Positions 1-8,400 of a DNA stretch of 29,383 bases are shown piece after piece. The notes beneath the pieces are model-generated. The model saw only the letters and a list, made by a program, of their open reading frames with translations, made no database searches and was not told the origin of the DNA. The DNA lies in the NCBI GenBank assembly GCA_002345425.1, contig DDWA01000026.1, positions 40,002 through 69,384 of the forward strand. Reading direction: 5' to 3'. Numbering within the stretch: position 1 is the stretch's first letter; every line of letters starts with the position of its first letter. Both the position numbers and the translations under genes were made by a program. The stretch is from Caryophanales bacterium UBA2298 (GTDB lineage: Bacteria > Bacillota_I > Bacilli_A > Izemoplasmatales > Hujiaoplasmataceae).

Positions 1-84
1 TATTAACATTTATATCGTGCTATATACTATAATACGCTATTTTTGAAAAAAAGCAAGAAATTTAATTTGTTTTTTAAAAATAAT

Positions 85-1236
85 TTACATTTGCAAAATT
101 TTCGATAAATTAGCCAAATCTGTTATCTCTAACCTTTTCATAAAGCTGGAAATTAACTTATCAAATTCCGAATGGGAAATAACTGTAAAACTCTTCGCTA
201 ATATATCAATATAATAATCTATAGAATTTTTATCAACCATCAAATTTAAAGTCAAATATCTAAGTAAAATATAAGTGCCACATAAAGCTAAATATTGATC
301 ATAAACACTAAAATTATTTTGAAATGGGAACTGCTTAAAGAACAAATCGTTAATCAACATTTTTTCAAAAAATATTTCATTATCTTTGATAGTTTCATCA
401 AGGTGTTTCTTATTTTGGTTATATATCTCTACTACATCATGAACTAAATAATTGCTTCTTGCTTGAGCCAACTGCTCATCTAATCTCCGATATTTAGAGT
501 TAAACAAATCAAGTAAACTCCATAATATTTGATGGTTTTCATTTATATCGCATTCGGGAAGATCAAATGAAAAGTCTATTTCATCAAGATTAATTTGAGA
601 ATTCTCTCTCATGGTTAACAAATATTTACCAAGGTGTATTATCCTTAAGTGTAAGGGATTGTCTCTATTAGTAAGAAGTGAGAACATATTATCCCTAATT
701 TTTATATATAGAAACTTTCTGTCTTCAGGGATATCTTCTTTGGGCTTGCTCATCAGAAATGTTAAGTTCTTTCTCTCAAAACTTAATTTATTGACATTTT
801 CAAATAATAATTCCAATGTTCTTTCACATGAATTAGCGCATGAAGCTTCATTTGCCAAATCAATTCTAGGACCACGAGGATAATATCTGCATACCCAAGG
901 CAAGACTTCTTCTCCGCAAGTCTCATGCAATAGACAATACCCATCTTTTTTGTGTAATGGGCAATCACCGTCATAATTATGGACGATTTCAGCATATCTT
1001 TCCTTGGTAGGATTCAATAAAGGCCTAAAAGCTCGATCGATTTTTTCCTTTACGCTAGTCTTGCACTTTAATCCGTGCAACAAAAAATACTGTTCCATGG
1101 GAATAGTCACTTTCCATTCCACGCAACAGCTATCTCTGCACTTGCCACCCTTACACTGAAAGTTCTTATAGTAATCTGGAACTAGAAATTCTCTCACTAC
1201 TTTTTCTTTGGCAAAACTCACTTGTTTCAAAGCCAA
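85..1236 (-). CDS. FliB-like (flagellin lysine-N-methylase family) cysteine-rich protein
   Basis: A 383-residue protein of the family annotated as flagellin lysine-N-methylase. The sequence shows the family's cysteine signature: CKGGKCRDSCC-x-W near residues 28-40, then a second cluster with CPLH, CLLH, CGEE and the hallmark PWVCRYYPRGPR around residues 92-125, followed by two more cysteines (CANSC). Such cysteines suggest a metal or Fe-S site. The C-terminal two thirds is helical and poorly conserved. The start is TTG, because TAGGAG lies 8 nt upstream, while the ATG inside that site leads quickly to a stop. In Salmonella FliB methylates flagellin lysines, but no flagellar gene is visible here, so the substrate is unknown. 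It appears to be a single-gene unit. The family call is firm; the function is inferred. Confidence 0.8.
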   Translation of the reverse strand: MALKQVSFAKEKVVREFLVPDYYKNFQCKGGKCRDSCCVEWKVTIPMEQYFLLHGLKCKTSVKEKIDRAFRPLLNPTKERYAEIVHNYDGDCPLHKKDGYCLLHETCGEEVLPWVCRYYPRGPRIDLANEASCANSCERTLELLFENVNKLSFERKNLTFLMSKPKEDIPEDRKFLYIKIRDNMFSLLTNRDNPLHLRIIHLGKYLLTMRENSQINLDEIDFSFDLPECDINENHQILWSLLDLFNSKYRRLDEQLAQARSNYLVHDVVEIYNQNKKHLDETIKDNEIFFEKMLINDLFFKQFPFQNNFSVYDQYLALCGTYILLRYLTLNLMVDKNSIDYYIDILAKSFTVISHSEFDKLISSFMKRLEITDLANLSKILQM

Positions 1237-1312
1237 AATAACATCTCCTAAATCAATTTTTCTAAGAAATAATTATATCATTAAGTTGAATGTTAGCAAG
1301 ATATTTTTTTGA

Positions 1313-1783
1313 TTATAAATACATTTTCAAAATCTGTTCACCATCATTGATGCCAGTATCAATAAAACCATATTTAATATAGAAATCATAAGGTTGATTT
1401 CCTTCCATTTCACATGAAGTGTATAGAGTTTTAATTTTATCTTTTTTACATTTTTCTTTCAATAAATCAAGAGCTTGACTGCCGTAACCTTTTTGCTGGT
1501 AATCCTTAGCAATCATAAAACGCCATAAAAAATAAGCTGGTAGGTCTTCTTTAGAAATGTCATCATCCCACAAAGCAACCATTATGAAACCAATCGGTTT
1601 TTTACCTAAATAAATTGCTCTTGGCCACGCTCTTTTCTTTTCTACATAAGCTTCAGCCAAAGAAAAAATGTTTGGTGCGACGCATCTTTTTTGATAATCC
1701 GTTAAACTGTCATGAAGTTTGATAACCTCATTAAAATTTTTTGAAGTTACTCTCTTAAATGAAACCTTAGACATAATATCCAT
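1313..1783 (-). CDS. GNAT family N-acetyltransferase (BltD/spermidine-acetyltransferase-like)
   Basis: A 156-residue single-domain GNAT protein. Motif A, which holds the acetyl-CoA pyrophosphate, is visible as DYQQKGYGSQAL (about residues 94-104), preceded by the strand FLWRFMIA. Motif B is YDFYIKYGF (about 132-140), and the C-terminus (DGEQILKMYL) resembles polyamine acetyltransferases such as BltD. It would transfer acetyl from acetyl-CoA to an amine in the cytoplasm; the substrate cannot be told from sequence. Two in-frame starts exist. Met1 has no clear ribosome site, whereas Met4 has GATGGATGG just upstream, so the true start may be 1774. It lies downstream of lemA, separated by a weak inverted repeat. 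Confidence 0.82.
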   Translation of the reverse strand: MDIMSKVSFKRVTSKNFNEVIKLHDSLTDYQKRCVAPNIFSLAEAYVEKKRAWPRAIYLGKKPIGFIMVALWDDDISKEDLPAYFLWRFMIAKDYQQKGYGSQALDLLKEKCKKDKIKTLYTSCEMEGNQPYDFYIKYGFIDTGINDGEQILKMYL

Positions 1784-1797
1784 CCATCTTTTTTTAA

Positions 1798-1816
1798 AGA
1801 TTAAATAATTTAATCT
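1798..1816 (-). terminator. Weak inverted repeat after lemA
   Basis: AGATTAAA and TTTAATCT form an 8-bp AT-only stem with a 3-nt loop, 28 bp beyond the lemA stop and just upstream of the GNAT gene. On the minus strand it is followed only by TT and then A-rich sequence, so it is at best a weak terminator. Confidence 0.3.
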
Positions 1817-1844
1817 AATAACAAGCTTTTATTAATTATTTGAG

Positions 1845-2435
1845 TTAATTACTAAAATCTACTTTAACAGCTTCTCTTTCCTTTTCATCATTCACGGTAA
1901 AATATTCAGCATGTTTAAACCCGAACATGTTGGCTATTATATTGGAAGGGAAAAGTTCTATTTTGTTATTTAGTTTCAAAGCTGTATCATTATAAAACTG
2001 TCTACCAAAACTTATTTTGTCTTCAGTTTCTTTTAACTGCCCCATTAAATCCTTGAAATTATCATTAGCTTTAAGTTCAGGATACCTTTCTTGAACTACT
2101 AGCAATCTGCTTAAAGCTCCAGAAACACCTTGTTCAGCCATAGAAGCTTCCGCTACACTTCCAGATTGTCTTGCTTGTGCGTAAAGACCCCTAGCTTTTG
2201 CAAACTCCTGAAAAATGTCTTTTTCATGAGATGCATATCCTTTGACTGTTTCAACCAGATTTGGAATCAAATCAAAACGTCTTTTTAATTGTACGTCAAT
2301 TTGAGCCCAACCATTTTTTACTTTATTTCTCATAATTACAAGTTGATTATATACGGAAATAACATATCCAATAATCAACACCAATACTATAAGCGCAACT
2401 ATGCCTATAATACCGCCTGCACCAATTAAAAACAT
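1845..2435 (-). CDS. lemA: LemA family membrane protein
   Basis: A 196-residue protein with one N-terminal membrane helix (about residues 4-27). A long helical domain with the LemA signature follows: YNQLVIMRNKVKNGWAQIDV, then QLKRRFDLIPNLVETVKGYASHE, and YPELKANDNFKDLMGQLKETEDKI with RQFYNDTALKLNN. The end is the usual FPSNIIANMFGF. Length is typical for the family, and the start has a strong AGGAGG site. It lies 27 bp after the DUF2207 gene and is almost certainly co-transcribed with it. LemA with a DUF2207 partner is a recurrent pair in Firmicutes; the biochemical role is not known. Family assignment is secure. Confidence 0.95.
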   Translation of the reverse strand: MFLIGAGGIIGIVALIVLVLIIGYVISVYNQLVIMRNKVKNGWAQIDVQLKRRFDLIPNLVETVKGYASHEKDIFQEFAKARGLYAQARQSGSVAEASMAEQGVSGALSRLLVVQERYPELKANDNFKDLMGQLKETEDKISFGRQFYNDTALKLNNKIELFPSNIIANMFGFKHAEYFTVNDEKEREAVKVDFSN

Positions 2436-2462
2436 AAATAATCCTCCTAAACTTTTTATATA

Positions 2463-4415
2463 TTAACGGCTGCGTCCTCCGCCTCCGCCACCACCAAAAG
2501 AACTTCCTCCGCTAAAACCGCCACCCGATCCTCTTGAACTTGCTCTTGCGTTTCTAGCTTCTATTATTGTTGATTTAGCATTCATTTTCGCTAAACTGAA
2601 CGCTTGATTAAAACGATGATGATAGCCCCAATATGCTATCCTTCCCGTGCGATGATTTTTAAACAAATAAGTGCTTTCAGATTCATCAATGTCAGACTCA
2701 GGTAATTTGACTGATAATTGACTCACAACCTGATCCGCTACACCTAAAACTGTAGCATATACCAAGTAATGCTCCCAAACAATTATCCCCGGAATCGGAT
2801 AATCTTCCAGATTACCAAATGACAATAAGAAATTTCTGAAGGCTTTCCACTTAGCAAACATTTCATTTCCATTAATACTTCTTTTTTTAATTCCATACAC
2901 ATAAGCCGAAAGAAAAACCATAAGGGCAACTGATATTAAGATTGGAATAAAAATATTTATATTGAACAAAGAAAAAGCAATGATATTAACAAGAATAAAT
3001 AAAAGCGGTATTGAGTTTGAAAAAAGCATGATTCTCTTTTTGTTACTTATGCCTACTTCAAAGTACTTCTTCGATTTTCCATCACGCTTGGCTAATCGGA
3101 TAAATCTTTTCAAAAAATTTTGATATGATATTGCTTTTGACTCACTCACAGATCCATAATTCTCAATCTGTTTTGTAGTGACAAAATCCCCATTACCAAT
3201 TGTGTTGAAAATGTAGTTTAAAAAATCGGATTCATATTCTTTTAGTTCATCGCGAGATTTTTCTTTATTATATACCAAATTAAAATCTGAAGAAGAACTA
3301 GACATATTAGATCCTGCATTTTGCAAATCAATATATTTTCTTCGAATCAAATCTAGTAAGGTTGCCGTTATTGTTTCATCTACAATTTTTTCCATATAGT
3401 ACAAATAACTCAATGTAGCTGGAGTATCATCACTAGGCAATTCTCTAAAGTAATCGTTGTCGAAACTAGCAGTATATTCCTTGTCATATTTAAAGTATAT
3501 GACAATACCAATTCCCATCATCAAAATTACCAAACCAAAAGATGAGTAAAGCATAATATTAGCCAAGCTGACTTGAAAGTTATAATAGTTTGCTAAGTCA
3601 GACTCATAGTCTAAAATAACCGATTTATTAATAGCTTCATTCATTACAATATTGTTTTCTCTAATATTTGGAAATAAATCATTTTCCATCAATATACGAA
3701 ATTCAGGAAACTCTCCGTCTTTAATATCTGAGATTTCCATTTCAATACGGTTATTTGAAACGACTGAGATTGTTCCATCAGTTAAACCATGACCCCAAGC
3801 ATATAGATTAGATAAATCATAGTCATTTTCCGGTAGAACAATACTTATTTCTGCGTGTTCTACTATTCCTTCAGCATAAGTAAACATTCTCCAATTCAAC
3901 TCAGATATATCGCTATATTTAGTAACTGCTCCATTTATAGTATATTCATAGATAAAGGTTACATCCCCAGACATTCTTCCTGCTAAAATTGTATTTACAA
4001 AGATTGATTCGCAGGTAGGAATGTTAGGTTCGCATACAACTGGATAACCTAATTCATCTAAATCGCCTTCCCATGAATATCCCACTCTTATATTCTCGCT
4101 TCGATCAAAACCATTCTTATAGTATTTAACTGAAACATTAGTTGTATCTAAGAACGCTTTATTATTAACATCCATATATAAAGGATAATCTTTTGCATAC
4201 TTATTTAAAACAATATCTCTGAATCTGACCGTCATAATCTCATTATAATTCATGTTCCACTCTTCAACAACCGTCATATCACCCGAATCATCAATTGTTA
4301 TATTTGCAATATAAGAATCTATAGTAACATCCGAATTATCAAAATTAATAACTCCTATGTATATTAAAAAGAATGGTATTATAAATAAAAAACTGATTAT
4401 CTTTTTCACTATCAT
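2463..4415 (-). CDS. DUF2207 domain membrane protein with glycine-rich tail
   Basis: A 650-residue DUF2207 protein. It has an N-terminal signal/membrane helix (residues 5-26) and an extracytoplasmic region with the family opening (DSYIANITIDDSGDMTVVEEW). A membrane helix at about 286-308 follows, then a cytoplasmic domain, paired helices at about 463-510, and a C-terminal tail of Gly, Ser and Arg (SGGGFSGGSSFGGGGGGGRSR). This topology is standard for DUF2207, whose glycine-rich end is a family feature and not a repeat expansion. The ATG at 4413-4415 follows GGAGAGGATA. It is the first gene of the pair with lemA, and the leader upstream holds a terminator and repeat A1. The function of the family is unknown; envelope maintenance is a guess. 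Confidence 0.92.
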   Translation of the reverse strand: MIVKKIISFLFIIPFFLIYIGVINFDNSDVTIDSYIANITIDDSGDMTVVEEWNMNYNEIMTVRFRDIVLNKYAKDYPLYMDVNNKAFLDTTNVSVKYYKNGFDRSENIRVGYSWEGDLDELGYPVVCEPNIPTCESIFVNTILAGRMSGDVTFIYEYTINGAVTKYSDISELNWRMFTYAEGIVEHAEISIVLPENDYDLSNLYAWGHGLTDGTISVVSNNRIEMEISDIKDGEFPEFRILMENDLFPNIRENNIVMNEAINKSVILDYESDLANYYNFQVSLANIMLYSSFGLVILMMGIGIVIYFKYDKEYTASFDNDYFRELPSDDTPATLSYLYYMEKIVDETITATLLDLIRRKYIDLQNAGSNMSSSSSDFNLVYNKEKSRDELKEYESDFLNYIFNTIGNGDFVTTKQIENYGSVSESKAISYQNFLKRFIRLAKRDGKSKKYFEVGISNKKRIMLFSNSIPLLFILVNIIAFSLFNINIFIPILISVALMVFLSAYVYGIKKRSINGNEMFAKWKAFRNFLLSFGNLEDYPIPGIIVWEHYLVYATVLGVADQVVSQLSVKLPESDIDESESTYLFKNHRTGRIAYWGYHHRFNQAFSLAKMNAKSTIIEARNARASSRGSGGGFSGGSSFGGGGGGGRSR

Positions 4416-4496
4416 TATCCTCTCCGCACTTAATTATTGCGTAATTAATATAACATTTATTTGATTATATATCTATATAACGTAAAATAAAAAAAA

Positions 4497-4520
4497 GATT
4501 TGATAGGAAAATATCAAATC
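4497..4520 (-). terminator. Rho-independent terminator (left border of repeat A1)
   Basis: GATTTGATA and TATCAAATC form a perfect 9-bp stem with a GGAAAA-complement loop. On the minus strand it is followed by a run of eight T. It would stop transcripts coming from the small genes at 4674-5352. The sequence between hairpin and array (ATGGGTTGTGT) is shared with the hairpin at the right edge of the window. Confidence 0.75.
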
Positions 4521-4533
4521 TATATTTATGCAT

Positions 4534-4620
4534 GGGTTGTGTAACCTATTTTAATACAATTACGCACCCTTGCTAAGATCGGCGCACCCTTATTCAATAT
4601 TTTACGCGTTTATGCACAAT
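4534..4620 (+). repeat. Type A intergenic repeat, copy A1 (degenerate)
   Basis: It begins GGGTTGTGTAACCTATTTT and continues ATACAATTACGCACCCT. A second core (GGCGCACCCT, 4581) lies exactly 20 bp after the first (TACGCACCCT, 4561). Weaker matches (TTTACGCG, TATGCAC) follow. It is a decayed copy of the array seen intact at 17261. It fills most of the 258-bp gap between the defence module and the DUF2207 gene; no ORF of note lies in it. Confidence 0.75.
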
Positions 4621-4673
4621 ATGCCACTGTATAGATTACTATGTAATGATTAACACTACTAGATTCAATTAAA

Positions 4674-5039
4674 TCACTTAATCATGCTACCTAAAAATGA
4701 TTGAATTGAAATAAAGAAAAAGAATATTTCAAGATTGCTTTCAGAATTTTCACTAGTAATAAGCACAACTGATGCTATTAATACTAAAATACTGTTAAAA
4801 ATGACATATGTTATCATTTTTTTCTTCTTTGGTAAATAAAATTTGCCTTTTTTAAATATCGATACAATAATCAAAAAGGGAACATCAGCTAGCAATATCC
4901 AAAGCAAAATAAATAATAAATTTGATTCGGGAATTAAATCAAAAACATAAAATGGTATAAATAGTAGTAATGTAACTAATATCACAATAATAGAATAGAC
5001 AAATTCTAAAATGTTAAGTTGTTTTAGGAATTTCTTCAT
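4674..5039 (-). CDS. Small four-helix membrane protein, unrecognised
   Basis: About 121 residues starting at the Met in MKKFLKQLNILEF. Four hydrophobic stretches are visible (about residues 12-34, 42-62, 76-97 and 103-118), with a lysine-rich loop (KKGKFYLPKKKKM) between helices 2 and 3 that is probably cytoplasmic. The frame stays open further upstream, but that part overlaps the preceding gene in another frame and lacks a start signal. The chosen ATG is 4 nt after the upstream stop (TAACGAAATG), which suggests translational coupling. I recognise no family. Its position at the end of the restriction-modification operon makes an accessory or effector role conceivable, but that is inference only. 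Confidence 0.65.
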   Translation of the reverse strand: MKKFLKQLNILEFVYSIIVILVTLLLFIPFYVFDLIPESNLLFILLWILLADVPFLIIVSIFKKGKFYLPKKKKMITYVIFNSILVLIASVVLITSENSESNLEIFFFFISIQSFLGSMIK

Positions 5040-5043
5040 TTCG

Positions 5044-5352
5044 TTATCTACCAGTACCAAAAATTGAATCCCAAAAATCTCTAAATGATTTAGGACTTCC
5101 ACCTGTTCCACCAGATGGCCCATTGCCTGATGACGCACCAGTTCCGGATTCACCTTGTGAGCACCCATTGTCGTAATGTTCTAATAACTCATTCAATTTT
5201 TCCATCTTTTCAATTAATTCTTCAACTGCTTTATTATCATCTTCAGTATATCCGTTTTTACTTAGTGGTTTTTTGTAATGATCAGTAATATCTTTTGATA
5301 CCTTTTTGAATCTTGAATACATTTTATCACTTTCATCTTGAAAAATACTCAT
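5044..5352 (-). CDS. Small coiled-coil/Gly-Ser linker protein, unrecognised
   Basis: 102 residues. The start is the second in-frame ATG (5350-5352), because the first ATG (5365-5367) is itself part of the ribosome site TGGAGG that serves it. Residues 1-65 are charged and helical (KAVEELIEKMEKLNELLEHY looks coiled-coil). A Gly/Ser/Thr-rich flexible linker follows (GESGTGASSGNGPSGGTGG), then a short amphipathic end (FRDFWDSIFG). No signal peptide and no family that I recognise. It lies 49 bp downstream of the large restriction gene on the same strand with no terminator between them, and is coupled to the membrane-protein gene that follows. Soluble plus four-helix protein as a pair is the visible feature; the role is unknown. 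Confidence 0.65.
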   Translation of the reverse strand: MSIFQDESDKMYSRFKKVSKDITDHYKKPLSKNGYTEDDNKAVEELIEKMEKLNELLEHYDNGCSQGESGTGASSGNGPSGGTGGSPKSFRDFWDSIFGTGR

Positions 5353-5401
5353 TAAAAAATCCTCCATATAGTATTTGATTTAAATTAAAATATTCTTTTC
5401 T

Positions 5402-8400
5402 CTATTTATACAATATATTTTCTTCAGTCTTTTGTTGGATATTGTTTAGTACAAAATCTCTTATATTTTGTGGGATATTATATTTATCAAATAATCTATT
5501 CTCTAATTCTTCTATAGATTCATTCCACCAATCTTCTTTAAAATCTTGGATTGGCACAGATCCCCAGGCAGTTGTACTATGTTGTGAATATTTATTTATA
5601 TATAAACAAGCTCTTGCGAATCTAGTTAATATATATTTCGCATGAAAAAATGCATGACGTTCATCATCATATGAACCTTGTTCTTGAAAACTCTCTGTTG
5701 ATATTTCAAAAGGCTTACCTAAAATTATGTCAGAAAAAGCACCACCTAACCCAGCTTTTACATCCATGTTCCCCCACGCGTAAGGGACGAACACTTTATA
5801 CTTATCGATTGCTTTTGTTCTTCTTGGCAGTGGATAGTCACTTTTCATATAGAATATAGATTGTCTTCTTTTGTAAAGCCCATATAATTTTATATCATCA
5901 TCTTTTAATTTTTTTTCCTGGATGTTAGGTAACCCATATTTACTCGGATCGTCTATTGCATCAGTACTCAAGCCATAAGGTTTACGTGGTGATGTAATGT
6001 CTTGTATAGAACGAAATGTAGTGTGATTCGTGACTAACTCAACTAAGGTAACAAGTTCTTTTGGCTTCTCGATATCTTCTTTATTTATTGGTAAGAAAAC
6101 TTCATCTTCATCTTCCCCATTTGTGTAAATCAATTGCTTTCCTCCAAGTTGATTGTCATAACCTTCTTTCCATAAAACAAAGTTTGTCCACTCTGCACCT
6201 GAGATTCCTGGAAACACATTTTGTCTATTATCAATAAACATTATTTGTGGATCACGTTTTATTTTTTCATTGTTTAATTTAGATAGATTATTAGCATTCT
6301 TTGGCTCTTGCCACCCTACTGGAAAAATTAAAGAAACCACTTCACCAATCTCTCTTGATAACAAATAAAAATCCGTATAAATTTGTTGTTTTGCATCACT
6401 TTGGTATGGAGGATTTCCTATAACTGCATCGAATTTCACAATATCACTTCCTATGTGCCATGTTTTTTTACTTTTTATATGTTTCACTAAATTTGCATAA
6501 TCACTTTCATATTGCAATGACATTTGATTAACTAAGTCATCCATAACTATTACTTTAGTTTTTAAACCTTTTATATCTTTAAATCCGTTTAAAGTTCTCC
6601 TAGTAATTGCAGCAGCCATCTTTGTTCTACAAATTACATAGATGTTATTATTTAATATATCAGCCCATAGATGTTCAACATTTTTCATTTGACCCTTATT
6701 TCTAACGTCTTGAAAAATACTAATCGCAGCATATAATGGGTATAATCCAGATTTTGAATTAATCTCTAATATATTACTTTGTGTGTTAAATATATCATTT
6801 GTAAGATTAGTTTTAACTATCCATCTTATTGTGTTATCTTCATTAATTTTAATCGGGGTTTCAAAATCATCTTCAAAGAAATTAGCCCCTCCAATTGTGA
6901 CACCCATATGTAAATTTACTGCACGCCATGGGGTTAATACTGTCTCTCTATCAGGATTTTTAAATGTAGCAAAGATGTCTGAAATGGCTTGTACTCTCTC
7001 AAGAGGAGGTAATTCGTCCGCAGCTTTTGTTTGTCTACGTATTTTTAGACCTGCTTCTATAAACACTTCATTATCGAAATATTTACCAAATTCTTTAAAT
7101 AAATCTTTTGTAATTCCTTTAGGCATGAATTCTATCCATGATTTATCATCAATTATATCTGTAAAATTTTCAACTCCTATTTTTTCTTTAATATCAATAT
7201 CAGCTCCATACACTAATAATGGTATACGAATTGCAATGCCTCTTAGAATTTTGATAGCGCTAGAACGTTCTTTAAGCTTTTTCATTCTCTCAGCTAATTT
7301 TTCTTTTTCTTCTTGAGATAATTCTTTTTTATTTTTTTTCTCTTTTGCTTCTCGGACTTCATCATCAAGGCCTTGATCATTGACAAGAATATCGTCACTT
7401 GTCTTAGATGCTCCGCTAGCTTTTAATATTTTCTTTAAATCTTGAAATTTTGAAATTTCCAAATCCGTTAACTGCAATAAATTATCATTATACAAATGTC
7501 TATCATCAAAACCATTTCTTGCAACTCTATCGATCAATGCTCTTTTTAACTGAATTAGCATATTTTCAGTGCTGTATGGTTTCATTTCAGATCCAACTAT
7601 GCCTATAACGGGACAAAAATTCAAGAAATCTCCCATCTTAGTCTTATCATCATTTGTAGAGCCTTTTTTCGTAGATAGATTACCAGCTTCTGCTATCATC
7701 TTCAAAGTCCTATCTGGTGCAAAATCAAACACGTAACAGTTCGTTTTCATTTTGTTTGCAACAATTGCAGGGGTTTGTACTCTAAAAATTGTTTGCAAAT
7801 ATGAACTAGCAGATGTAGAAGATGATCCAGATAACATAAATACAGCTGTCCATTCAGGGACTGAAACTCCTGTAGTAAGTCTACCACATGATAATGTAAT
7901 AGTTCTTGTTTCATCAGGTCTCTTGCTGATTGCTTTCTTAACTAATTTAAATGCATCATCACTCTTTACTTCCTCATCTCCGTCTCCAGCAACATTTACA
8001 ATCGTAAAATGTTGAAAAATCGGATGATTTTTAAGTAGATTTGATAATGCCTTAGCCTCTTTAACGCCAGGTAACATCCATAATGTATGCTTGAAATTAT
8101 CACGATACTGAATAGTAGAATAGGGATAATTATGTTCACCTGATTCCACTAATAAATCAAGAAATCTTTTAATATCTTTCTCATGAACAAATGAATCAAT
8201 TTTTGCTGTATCATCCAGTTCTTTCTTGTCAAATAATGGATTACCTGTCCACACTCTAAAAAATTCCTTAAAGTTAAATGCAGTGTCCTCGATATCCTCA
8301 TATTTATCGCTAGAAATAATGTTCGCTAAGTCATAAGTATAAATGTTCATTTTAGGTAGTGATTCATATGGATTAGAATCTCCAAAATGTTTTTCTACCC

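Noticed and set aside
783..995. 70-residue minus-strand frame inside the FliB-like gene
   Set aside because: It lies wholly inside a well-supported gene in another frame, has no ribosome site and matches no family. No frameshift in the main gene is needed.
5040..5168. 43-residue N-terminal extension of the four-helix membrane protein
   Set aside because: It overlaps the preceding gene in another frame, lacks a ribosome site, and the Met at 5037-5039 sits 4 nt after the upstream stop as expected for coupled genes.
6783..7316. 177-residue plus-strand frame, and similar long plus-strand frames at 20144-20464, 27439-27834 and 28204-28641
   Set aside because: All are antisense to genes with clear domains; their Ser/Ile-rich translations are typical antisense shadows of AT-rich coding DNA.
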